A DNA stretch of 64,000 nt from Prevotella sp. GTDB taxonomy: Bacteria > Bacteroidota > Bacteroidia > Bacteroidales > Bacteroidaceae. The stretch covers positions 1 to 64,000 of the forward strand of contig JAEEWT010000004.1 in NCBI GenBank assembly GCA_016287755.1. The letters run 5' to 3'. The notes beneath the pieces were generated by a model. It was not told where the DNA came from. It searched no databases and saw only the letters and a list, made by a program, of their open reading frames with translations. Shown piece after piece: positions 32,029-40,428 of this stretch (position 1 is its first letter; each line of letters opens with the position of its first letter). Position numbers and translations under genes: made by a program.

Positions 32029-33378
32029 TTAATAATTCGGATTCTGCTGTAGGTCACGGTCGGCCTCGATATCGTTGTATGGAATGGGGAACAGCTGCTG
32101 ATGTTCGCTGATGCCGAGAACAGATACGGCACGACCCGTTCTTACCAAATCGAACCAGCGATGAGGCTCGATGGCAAATTCCACCCTATTCTCATCCTCG
32201 ATGGCCTGGATCACGTCCGACTGACTGAGTGATGCATCGAGTGCCGGTACATGGGCCCGCTGACGGATGGTATTCAGATCGGCTATCGCGCCCTGAAGGT
32301 CGGCTCCCTGCTTCTTGGCCCTTGCCTCAGCACGGATGAGATAAGCCTCGGCCAGACGGAAAAGGATGACATTATCGTCGGCTGAAGGACGATGATAGAG
32401 GGTTCCCACATAGTAGTCGGGTACCTGCGCAGACGACTGATCTGTATAGAAAATGCTTCTGTCACCGCCAATGGAAGGATCAGCCAGCAGTAGCACCACC
32501 TCCTTCGAGGGTCCCCACTCATGACGACCGCCATCGTTGGGTGACCGCCAGTAGGCACTCTGATCGTTGGTGAAGGAGGAAGAGAAAGCCAGTTCGAAAA
32601 CGCTTTCCTGCGAAAGCTTTCCATTCAGCAGGTCACTGATGCTCCCCAAGGAGTAGGAGGCGTTATCAATGACCTTCGTGGCATACTCCTCAGCTTTCGT
32701 CCAGTCTTCAAGATAGAGCGATACTCGTGCCAGGAGAGCTTCGGCCACACTGCGACTGACGTGTACGCGGTCGTTGTTCTGACTCAGGTCGTCCAGCACA
32801 CTGCTGATATCATTGATCACCTCTTGATAGACGGTCTTGGCCGATGTCTGCTTGACACCGTCAAACTGAGTGGGAGAGTGGGTGGCCGACTTCACCAGAG
32901 GAACGTTGCCCCAGGTGCGGGCCAGGTCGAAGAAGGCAAGCGAGCGCAGCACGGTTGCCTCGGCGATGATACGCTTGCGCTCACTGTCGGAAATAGCGCT
33001 CAGCGTCTGTGTCTTCTCAATCACCTGGTTGGCTTGGTTCACTGTGGCGTAGATGCCATACCATGCGTACGACAACAGTTGGTTCTCTGCACTGTACTGA
33101 TGAGTATCGAAGTCGTAGTAGAAATTGAGCGAACCGGTCCAGGTAACATTATCGGATGCGAGGTTAACACCTGCATCGAAATAACGTCCGCCGTAATAGG
33201 CACTGGCTCCCAGACGGTGATAGACACCGTTTAAGGCCGACTTGGCTGATGACTCGTTGGTGATGACGGCCTCGTCGGAAATATAGTTGGCGGGCTCCTG
33301 CTCCAGGAAGTCGGAGCAAGCGGTCAGACTGAATACAAGACCTGACACCAGAAGGGATGGAATGATATGCTGTTTCAT
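32029..33378 (-). CDS. RagB/SusD-family nutrient-binding lipoprotein
   Basis: Lipoprotein N-terminus; RHEWG/FDLVRTGRA features; adjacent to SusC. Confidence 0.92.
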   Translation of the reverse strand: MKQHIIPSLLVSGLVFSLTACSDFLEQEPANYISDEAVITNESSAKSALNGVYHRLGASAYYGGRYFDAGVNLASDNVTWTGSLNFYYDFDTHQYSAENQLLSYAWYGIYATVNQANQVIEKTQTLSAISDSERKRIIAEATVLRSLAFFDLARTWGNVPLVKSATHSPTQFDGVKQTSAKTVYQEVINDISSVLDDLSQNNDRVHVSRSVAEALLARVSLYLEDWTKAEEYATKVIDNASYSLGSISDLLNGKLSQESVFELAFSSSFTNDQSAYWRSPNDGGRHEWGPSKEVVLLLADPSIGGDRSIFYTDQSSAQVPDYYVGTLYHRPSADDNVILFRLAEAYLIRAEARAKKQGADLQGAIADLNTIRQRAHVPALDASLSQSDVIQAIEDENRVEFAIEPHRWFDLVRTGRAVSVLGISEHQQLFPIPYNDIEADRDLQQNPNY

Positions 33379-33418
33379 ATTACTATGTCTTTATATTAAT
33401 GATGTTACACGAATGGGG

Positions 33419-36400
33419 TTAAAGGGTAAGACTGGCGCCAAACACCACCTGACGTGGCTGGGGAGGGATGGCAAAATCAAGTCCTTGAACAGTACCATGG
33501 GTATAGTCGGCTGCCGTGTTACCCTCAGGATCAGCACCTGAATAGCCTGTGAAGGTGAGGAGGTTGGTGGCATTGACATAGATGCGTAGGCGCTCGATAC
33601 CAGCCTTGGCCACGATCTTCTTTGGTAGTGTGTATCCTAACGATACGTTACGCAGACGAAGGAATGAACCATCCTCGAGGAACCTGCTGCTGGCAAAGCC
33701 GTTGTTGGAGCTACCGTCGGCATTGGGAAGCGTGGAGGCACGCGGAATGTCTGTGATGTCACCCGCCTTCTGCCAACGGTCCATCTGACTCTTCAACAAA
33801 CCCCAGTTGGTACCGCGCATGCCACCATGCTCCTGAAAGAAACGGTTCATGTTAAACACATCATTACCTACTGAGAAATAGAAGAAGATAGAGAGGTCGA
33901 ACTGCTTCCAGCGGAAGTTGTTAGTGAGTCCACCTGTGAAGTCGGGCCATGCGTCGCCAACAATCTGGCGGTCGGTTACCGTAATCTTACCATCGGTATT
34001 CACATCGTCATAAACGGAGTTACCCGTCTGGGGATCAACATACAACTGTTTGTAGAGCCAGAAGGAGTACATGGACTTCCCTTCCTCCAGACGCACCCAG
34101 TCACGGTCGTATTGAGAGAACGACACCGGTAAGCGCTCAATGAGGTTGGCATTGTGGGCGATATTGAACGAAGTCTCCCAGTTGAAGTCTTTCTTCTGGA
34201 TATTCTTGGTGGTGATCTGGAACTCAACACCCTTGTTACTCATCTCACCCGTATTGCTATAGGTTGATGAGAAACCTGTCTTACCGGGAATAGGCGTCGA
34301 CAGCAGCAGGTCGTAGGTGTATTTGTTGTACACATCGAACTCAAACGATACACGACCTTTGAAGAACGAACCCTCAAGACCTACGTTCCACTGACGGGTG
34401 GTTTCCCATTTCAATTCAGGATTGGCCAGCTGGGTATGTAAGATACCTGACTCATCGTTATACACGCCGCCACCGTTCCAAAGACCCAGACTGGCGAAGT
34501 CGTCGATATTTTGGTTACCGCTCCATCCGATGCTGGCCTTCACCTTCAGACCGTCGATGAACTTAAGGGGTTTCACCCATTTCTCCTCGGAGATGGTCCA
34601 TGAGGCACCCACAGAGGGGAAGAGACCCCAACGGTGGTTCTTACCAAAGCGTGAAGAGGCATCGGCACGAAGGTTGGCATCGAGGGCGTAACGGTTAAGC
34701 AGACTGTAGTTGGCACCGCCGAACCAGGACACAAGACTGTATGAAGAGAAAGCCGTAGAACCCGTGGTGATGGCGGCAGATGACAGTTCCTGTAGCAGAT
34801 CGTCAGGGAAGCCTGAGCCGGAAATAGACTGAGAACGCAGTCCTGTATATTGTACGGAGTTACCCACGAAGGCGGCCAGTGAATGGATGCGCTTCAACTC
34901 GGTGTTATAGTTCAGTAACTGCTCTGCGGTGACGGTGTAGTTGGTCGTCGTAGCATCGGTAGCACTGCCGTTAGGCTGACCGTCGGCCAGCTGGGTGTTG
35001 AAATAGCGCTTCTCGCGATAGTTGTTGTAATCAAGACTAACGGATGATTTGAACTGCAGACCCTTAAGAATCTTCCAGGTCAGGGCAACATTATCTACTG
35101 AACGCAGACCATAGGTATGGTGGTTACTGTTGTCGATCAGTGCATAGATATTGTCAAAGATACCATAGCGGGCATAGGAACCATCTTCATTGTATGGATT
35201 GAGGAGTGTGCTGTGATGTACAGAGGCCTGAAGGATACCCTTAGGACTGTTGGCTATACGACTCAGTGAACGGCGTGTCCAAATTAAAGAGGTTCCTGTT
35301 GACAGCGAAACGTTCTTGTTGATGTCATGGTCAAGGTTCACCCTGAATCCCAACCGACTGAAGTCTTGTGTGCGCACGATGGCCTCCTGGTCGGTATATT
35401 CGGTACCGATATAGAAACGGGTGCGGTCGTTACCACCTGAAACGGCGAGGTTGTAGTTCTGGATGGTGGCAGTACGGAAGATGACGTTCTGACGGTCGTA
35501 GGTGTTCTGCTCCTCAGGAAGTCCCAGTCCGCCATCAGCTTTTGAGCGGTAGGGTACCAGAGCGGGATCCTTCCCGTCGTTGATCCAAGCCTCGTTCAGA
35601 ATCTGAGCCGTCTCGGGTCCGGTGGCAAGGTCCCATAGCTTGGCAGCCTTGGCAAAGCCATATTCGGCACTGAAGCTCACGCGAGTCTTTTGTTCCTTAC
35701 TACCGCGCTTGGTGGTGACCAGTACGACACCGTTGGCACCTCTGGCACCATAGATGGCGGTAGCGTTGGCATCCTTCAATACCTCAATCTTCTCGATATC
35801 ATTAGGATTGAGATCGGTGAGGGCATTGATGGTCTGACCGCCATTGGCAATCGACTGCAGTGGCTGACTGTTGATGGGTACGCCGTCGATGATGTATAAA
35901 GGATCATTACCGGCATTGATGGAGGTGGTACCACGTAGTCTTACGAATACACCAGAGCCCGGTGTACCAGAAGATCCTGAGATGATGACACCAGCTGCCT
36001 GACCTTGCAGTTGTTCATTGAAGCCGGAGGCGGCAGTGGACGTGATGTCACTACCTTTCACAGAGGCCACAGAACCTGTCAGATTCTGTCGTTTCACCTG
36101 TGTGTAACCCAGCACAACAACCTCATTCAGTCGGTTTGAGTTATCTATCAACGCTATCTCAACCGGCTCCTCGAAATCATAGACATCCACATCAAGGGGG
36201 CGGTAGCCTATAAATTCCACACGGAGGGTCAAAGGCGCCTCTACCTTGGTCTGCAAAGAGAAGTTTCCGTCGATATCGGTTACTACGCCCTGACCCTTTT
36301 CACTCTTGACGATGACAGAGGCTCCAATGAGCGATTCGCCAGTGCGAACATCAGAGATATGACCTGTAATCAGGTTCTGCGAGAAAGCCAACAGAGGGCT

Positions 36401-36439
36401 AATCGCAACGAATGTTGCAATAAACAATCTTTTTACCAT
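33419..36439 (-). CDS. SusC/RagA-family TonB-linked outer membrane protein
   Basis: CarboxypepD-like N-terminus, plug VRLRGTTSINAGNDPLYIIDGVPI, C-terminal barrel. Confidence 0.96.
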   Translation of the reverse strand: MVKRLFIATFVAISPLLAFSQNLITGHISDVRTGESLIGASVIVKSEKGQGVVTDIDGNFSLQTKVEAPLTLRVEFIGYRPLDVDVYDFEEPVEIALIDNSNRLNEVVVLGYTQVKRQNLTGSVASVKGSDITSTAASGFNEQLQGQAAGVIISGSSGTPGSGVFVRLRGTTSINAGNDPLYIIDGVPINSQPLQSIANGGQTINALTDLNPNDIEKIEVLKDANATAIYGARGANGVVLVTTKRGSKEQKTRVSFSAEYGFAKAAKLWDLATGPETAQILNEAWINDGKDPALVPYRSKADGGLGLPEEQNTYDRQNVIFRTATIQNYNLAVSGGNDRTRFYIGTEYTDQEAIVRTQDFSRLGFRVNLDHDINKNVSLSTGTSLIWTRRSLSRIANSPKGILQASVHHSTLLNPYNEDGSYARYGIFDNIYALIDNSNHHTYGLRSVDNVALTWKILKGLQFKSSVSLDYNNYREKRYFNTQLADGQPNGSATDATTTNYTVTAEQLLNYNTELKRIHSLAAFVGNSVQYTGLRSQSISGSGFPDDLLQELSSAAITTGSTAFSSYSLVSWFGGANYSLLNRYALDANLRADASSRFGKNHRWGLFPSVGASWTISEEKWVKPLKFIDGLKVKASIGWSGNQNIDDFASLGLWNGGGVYNDESGILHTQLANPELKWETTRQWNVGLEGSFFKGRVSFEFDVYNKYTYDLLLSTPIPGKTGFSSTYSNTGEMSNKGVEFQITTKNIQKKDFNWETSFNIAHNANLIERLPVSFSQYDRDWVRLEEGKSMYSFWLYKQLYVDPQTGNSVYDDVNTDGKITVTDRQIVGDAWPDFTGGLTNNFRWKQFDLSIFFYFSVGNDVFNMNRFFQEHGGMRGTNWGLLKSQMDRWQKAGDITDIPRASTLPNADGSSNNGFASSRFLEDGSFLRLRNVSLGYTLPKKIVAKAGIERLRIYVNATNLLTFTGYSGADPEGNTAADYTHGTVQGLDFAIPPQPRQVVFGASLTL

Positions 36440-36487
36440 AAAACTATTACCTTTTTTTGTTTATCTAAGCTATTCTTGTTCTTTTTG

Positions 36488-36546
36488 TTCCCATGTTGGG
36501 AATATTTTATTCCCACGTTGGGAACAATTTATTCCCATGCTGGGAA
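36488..36546. repeat. Three TTCCCA-N3-TGGGAA palindromes at exact 22-bp period
   Basis: Units at 36488, 36510 and 36532. Confidence 0.92.
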
Positions 36547-36582
36547 CATCATTTGCGATGAATCATGCGGGTGTTCAAATCC

Positions 36583-37515
36583 CTAATTCTGAGCAGTAAG
36601 TGAGTTATTGATTTTCTCTTTCTCTACCTGTGCCACTTTGTTGTCTAGATTCAGCAGTCCGTATTCATGGTTATACTTCGTACCATGGGTAAGCACCCAC
36701 TGCAGGAACTGGTTCAAGGCTTCGTCCGCCTCATTGTAGCTCACACCAATCTTCTCAATAGCCACTTCTGCTACCCTGTCGTTTTCCAGAATGGTAATGA
36801 GCTCATCCAGTGTGGCCTTGTCGGAGAAGTTCTCTTCGAGGTTCTTCTTCACGTCGATGCCGATGATGGTGATGTCGCTCTTTACATGTCGGCTCTGCAG
36901 GTCGAAGATGTTAGGCAGGGCATTGAACGAAACCCCCAGTGGATCCTTTGCCAGGGCAGTGTTCAGGAAGAGATCGTCTCCCGAGATGCGCTTACCGCGG
37001 AAATTACTGCTCTCTTCACCGAAGTTATGGGCGAACGATGAGGCCACAGAAGTAGCGTTACTACCACTATATATAACAAGTTGTTCAAACTGCTTGATCT
37101 TCTTTACGTCCTCGTCTAATTCATCATCGAGGAAGAAAAGCTGCTTTAGCTTCTTCGAGTTCAGGTGCTTGCCTTCCAGCACTTTGGCAGCCTCACTACC
37201 GCTGGCTGTGATAGGCAGCACGGCGAACTCTCCAAAATAAACAATATGGCTAAAGTCTTTTGCATTACTCTCTTGATTGTCAAAAACGATATTCAGGTCG
37301 ATGCTACCCTGATTCTGATTACCTTTGGCGATCTGGAACTCTACGCCAGGTTGTGTTTTTGCATATTCTGTGATCCACTTCTCTACCAGCGGGCGGGCAA
37401 AACGTGGAGCTTTCACGTAGCGCACACTGCTCGTGTTGGTAGAATTACCCTCAGCCCAAATATGACTGATATTGATACTCAATAATACTGCTATTGCCAA
37501 TGCGATTCTTTTCAT
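36583..37515 (-). CDS. Exported PstS/periplasmic-binding-protein-like protein
   Basis: Signal peptide; IVYFGEFAVLPITASGSEAAKVLEGK; upstream of susC. Confidence 0.6.
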   Translation of the reverse strand: MKRIALAIAVLLSINISHIWAEGNSTNTSSVRYVKAPRFARPLVEKWITEYAKTQPGVEFQIAKGNQNQGSIDLNIVFDNQESNAKDFSHIVYFGEFAVLPITASGSEAAKVLEGKHLNSKKLKQLFFLDDELDEDVKKIKQFEQLVIYSGSNATSVASSFAHNFGEESSNFRGKRISGDDLFLNTALAKDPLGVSFNALPNIFDLQSRHVKSDITIIGIDVKKNLEENFSDKATLDELITILENDRVAEVAIEKIGVSYNEADEALNQFLQWVLTHGTKYNHEYGLLNLDNKVAQVEKEKINNSLTAQN

Positions 37516-37716
37516 GACCTTTATTTTTTATTTTGTTTATACCTATTATATATATATACGCTCTCTCTCCTTGTCATTGCCATCATACAACAGCAACAAC
37601 ATCCTTGCATTTGCATTCGATTCATTGTCTTCATAACTCAATCATATTGTTAAAATCACGATGCAAAGGTACGGCGATTCCGGCATACCCACAATCCCGA
37701 TGATGTGGCATTTCAT

Positions 37717-37734
37717 ATACCGCATATATGGTAG
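37717..37734. promoter_or_regulatory. Candidate operator (ATACCGCATATATGGTAG) upstream of the PBP-like/SusCD cluster
   Basis: 45 bp to the minus-strand -7 box (TACCTTTG, 37664-37671). Confidence 0.65.
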
Positions 37735-37751
37735 GTGTCCTTCATAAACAC

Positions 37752-37814
37752 AAAAAAAGCGATGCGTCGCGCATGGAAACTTTAACCGACAACAGTTTCA
37801 AACGGACGCATCGC
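37752..37814 (-). terminator. Terminator-like hairpin after the JAB/E1/ThiS operon
   Basis: Minus strand: GCGATGCGTC...GACGCATCGC followed by TTTTTTT, with an inner GAAACT/AGTTTC stem. Confidence 0.7.
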
Positions 37815-37855
37815 GGAATGATAATTTTCAATTGTCAATTATCAATTTTGAATTA

Positions 37856-38257
37856 TTATAAGTGTACTTCCTTATCTACCACCTCTCCATTCAGAATCTT
37901 GAAGGAGTTCAGTTTCGGTTCTCCGTCAAGTAGTGAGAGGATGGCATATCGGATGGTAGGGTCATTTGCCAGGCGCAGGTCTTCTTGTGAAGGCCGTGAT
38001 GGTGAGGCAGGATGACTGTGCCAGTTAGCGAGGATCTTATGACCGTTGCTACGAGCATATCTCAATGCAGCGAACTGGTCCTTTGGCGCAAAAGAGAAAT
38101 GCTCAGACGAGTGGTCGATATTCTCCATCCAGTAGTTCTCCGTTACGATGTCGCCCTCATCCGTGCTGGTACCCAGTAGGTAGCCGCATGATTCATTCGG
38201 CGCATCCTTCTTTGCCTGGTCTATCAGCTCATCTATAATATGCTGTGGTATAATCAT
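37856..38257 (-). CDS. JAB/MPN metalloprotease (Mec+/HcyD-like)
   Basis: JAMM motif: ANWHSHPASPSRPSQEDL; NESCGYLLG. Confidence 0.9.
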   Translation of the reverse strand: MIIPQHIIDELIDQAKKDAPNESCGYLLGTSTDEGDIVTENYWMENIDHSSEHFSFAPKDQFAALRYARSNGHKILANWHSHPASPSRPSQEDLRLANDPTIRYAILSLLDGEPKLNSFKILNGEVVDKEVHL

Positions 38258-38283
38258 CTTTAATTCTTCAATTCTTCAACTTT

Positions 38284-39090
38284 TCAATGTTTCAAGTCAC
38301 AAGCCGCCTGTTCGTAGTCTATTAGGTGATCGATGGTGGGGGTTGATCCACAGATAGCACACGAGTCGCGATGCTTCACGGGTACAGTGCGGAACTGCAT
38401 GGTCTTGGCATCGAAGGTAAGCAGACGGTTTGTGAGCAACTCTCCCACACCAGTAAAGTATTTCAATGTCTCGGCGGCCTGAATGGTACCTAACATTCCT
38501 GCGATGGCGCCCAACACACCAGCTTGCGAACAGGTGGGTACTGCACCCACGGGTGGCGGTTCCTTGAACATACAGCGGTAGCAGGCAGTACCAGGAAGAT
38601 GCGTGAATGTCTGTCCGTTAAAGCGCAGGATACCGCCATGTGAGAACGGCTTACCTGCCATCACACACGCATCGTTGATGAGGAACTTCACGGGGAAGTT
38701 GTCGGTACCATCCACCACGAAGTCGTATTCCTTGATAATATCCAGTGCGTTCGATGAATCGAGGAACTCATAATAGGTGTCCACCTTTACGTCGGGATTG
38801 ATGGCCTTGATCTTTTCTTCAGCACTCTTCACCTTTGGTACCCCTACGTCTTTGGTGAAATGAATCACCTGTCGCTGCAGGTTACTCAGATCCACCACAT
38901 CAGCATCCACAATACCGATACGTCCGATACCGGCTGCTGCCAGGTATAGACTCACGGGAGCACCCAGTCCACCGGCACCCACCACGAGTACGCGCGCGTT
39001 CATAATCTTTTCTTGTCCCTCAACACCTACATCCTGCAGTAGGATGTGTCGTGAGTATCGCTGTATCTGTTCTTCTGTAAAATCAATCAT
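38284..39090 (-). CDS. E1-like adenylyltransferase (MoeB/ThiF/HcyF-like)
   Basis: RYSRHILLQDVGVEGQEKIMNARVLVVGAGGLGAPVSLYLAAAG; CYRCMF; TCSQAGVLG. Confidence 0.94.
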   Translation of the reverse strand: MIDFTEEQIQRYSRHILLQDVGVEGQEKIMNARVLVVGAGGLGAPVSLYLAAAGIGRIGIVDADVVDLSNLQRQVIHFTKDVGVPKVKSAEEKIKAINPDVKVDTYYEFLDSSNALDIIKEYDFVVDGTDNFPVKFLINDACVMAGKPFSHGGILRFNGQTFTHLPGTACYRCMFKEPPPVGAVPTCSQAGVLGAIAGMLGTIQAAETLKYFTGVGELLTNRLLTFDAKTMQFRTVPVKHRDSCAICGSTPTIDHLIDYEQAACDLKH

Positions 39091-39102
39091 AATTTTCAAT
39101 TC

Positions 39103-39324
39103 TCAATTCTCAATTAAAGCGCCTCCTCCCATGAAGTACAGGAAGTCAACCTTGTCACCCTCCTTCAGCTGAATAGTGTCCCAGTCCTCGCGCTCGGCAA
39201 ACTCCTCGTTTACCTGCACGCTGACCATCTCCGGCTGCTGTACATTACTATTATTGATCAGTTCACTCACGCTGAGCGGCAGACTAACTTCCTGCGCGTC
39301 TCCATTTACATAAATCTTTGCCAT
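39103..39324 (-). CDS. ThiS/MoaD-like sulfur carrier protein with C-terminal extension after GG
   Basis: 73-aa ubiquitin-like; LKEGDKVDFLYFMGGGALIEN. Confidence 0.87.
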   Translation of the reverse strand: MAKIYVNGDAQEVSLPLSVSELINNSNVQQPEMVSVQVNEEFAEREDWDTIQLKEGDKVDFLYFMGGGALIEN

Positions 39325-39330
39325 ATATCT

Positions 39331-39508
39331 GTCGGTTTAATGATAAAATTCCGAGTGCAAAATTAGTGGGTTTTCACAAGGTGGACAATCGCCTATTCAT
39401 GGCATTTTGACTACCTATGATATGGTATGCGATTTACCATCGGTGTGGGATTGTGGCATTGTCAATTCCTCCGTAATTTTGCACTCGGAATTTTATCATT
39501 AAACCGAC
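39331..39508. promoter_or_regulatory. Mirror-symmetric divergent promoter: perfect 35-bp inverted repeat with central 18-bp palindrome
   Basis: Arms 39331-39365 and 39474-39508; palindrome ctacctatgatatggtat 39411-39428; TAATTTTG -7 boxes 45 bp to each side. Confidence 0.88.
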
Positions 39509-39513
39509 GAATT

Positions 39514-39993
39514 ATGACAGAGAACAAGAAACTGAGCATTATCGCCTTCAGTGGCGATTTTGACAAGCTGACGGCTGTATTTACATTAGGTACGGGCGCG
39601 GCTGCAGTAGGGTATGAGGTGAACATCTTCTTTACGTTCTGGGGACTTGATGCCATCAAGCGTAAGCAGGGAAGGAGTTTCACAGGTGGTAACTGGCTTA
39701 CCAAGATCTTCGGATTCATGATGGGCGGTCTGAAGGCAACACCTACCTCACGCTTCAATTTCCTCGGTGCGGGTCCTAAGATCTTCCGTTACTTGATGCG
39801 AAAGAACAATGTAGCAACGCTCGAAGAACTCGTCGAGGCTGCTAAGGCGTTAGGTATTAACCTGTATGCCTGCGAGATGGCGATGCATGTGCTCGGTCTG
39901 AAGAAAGATGACTTTATTCCTGAGGTGAAGGATGTGCTGGGTGTGGCTTCGTTCCTGCAGCTCAGCGAGGGTGGTCAGACCTTGTTTATTTAA
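39514..39993 (+). CDS. DsrE/DsrF-like sulfur-transfer family protein
   Basis: DsrE2-like: FTLGTGAAAVGYEVNIFFTFWGLDAIKR; conserved Cys in NLYACEMAMHVLG. Confidence 0.85.
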   Translation: MTENKKLSIIAFSGDFDKLTAVFTLGTGAAAVGYEVNIFFTFWGLDAIKRKQGRSFTGGNWLTKIFGFMMGGLKATPTSRFNFLGAGPKIFRYLMRKNNVATLEELVEAAKALGINLYACEMAMHVLGLKKDDFIPEVKDVLGVASFLQLSEGGQTLFI

Positions 39994-40055
39994 AGCCCAC
40001 CCAAGTCCTCCCAAAGGGAGTGATGCTCAGATACATCAATAATAATATATACACT

Positions 40056-40331
40056 ATGGGATTATTCAAGAACAAAAGTAACCAATCACCCCGTTCAGTA
40101 GAAGGAAAGGGGGACCATGTATTGGACATCACGAAGGAACACTGTCCGATGACCTTCGTCAAGACAAAGATTGAACTCTCGAAACTTCAGTCGGGAGAGA
40201 TTCTCGAAGTACTGCTCAGTGAGGGTGAACCGCTCGATAACGTTCCCCGGAATGCCAAGGAGCAAGGATATCATGTCCTCTCCGTGGAGCACGTGGAGGG
40301 AACGACCTATAAAGTGACAATTCAGAAATAA
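40056..40331 (+). CDS. TusA/SirA-like sulfurtransferase protein
   Basis: LDITKEHCPMTFVKTKIELSKLQSGEILEVLLSEGEPLDNVPRNAKEQGY. Confidence 0.85.
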   Translation: MGLFKNKSNQSPRSVEGKGDHVLDITKEHCPMTFVKTKIELSKLQSGEILEVLLSEGEPLDNVPRNAKEQGYHVLSVEHVEGTTYKVTIQK

Positions 40332-40428
40332 TCATGTATAACCATGGAGCAGAGAAGTATCTTCCTTTTATCTCCATAGTGAGCGAAGCGAAGATAACTT
40401 CTACAAACTCCCTTTAACTTCTTTAAAA

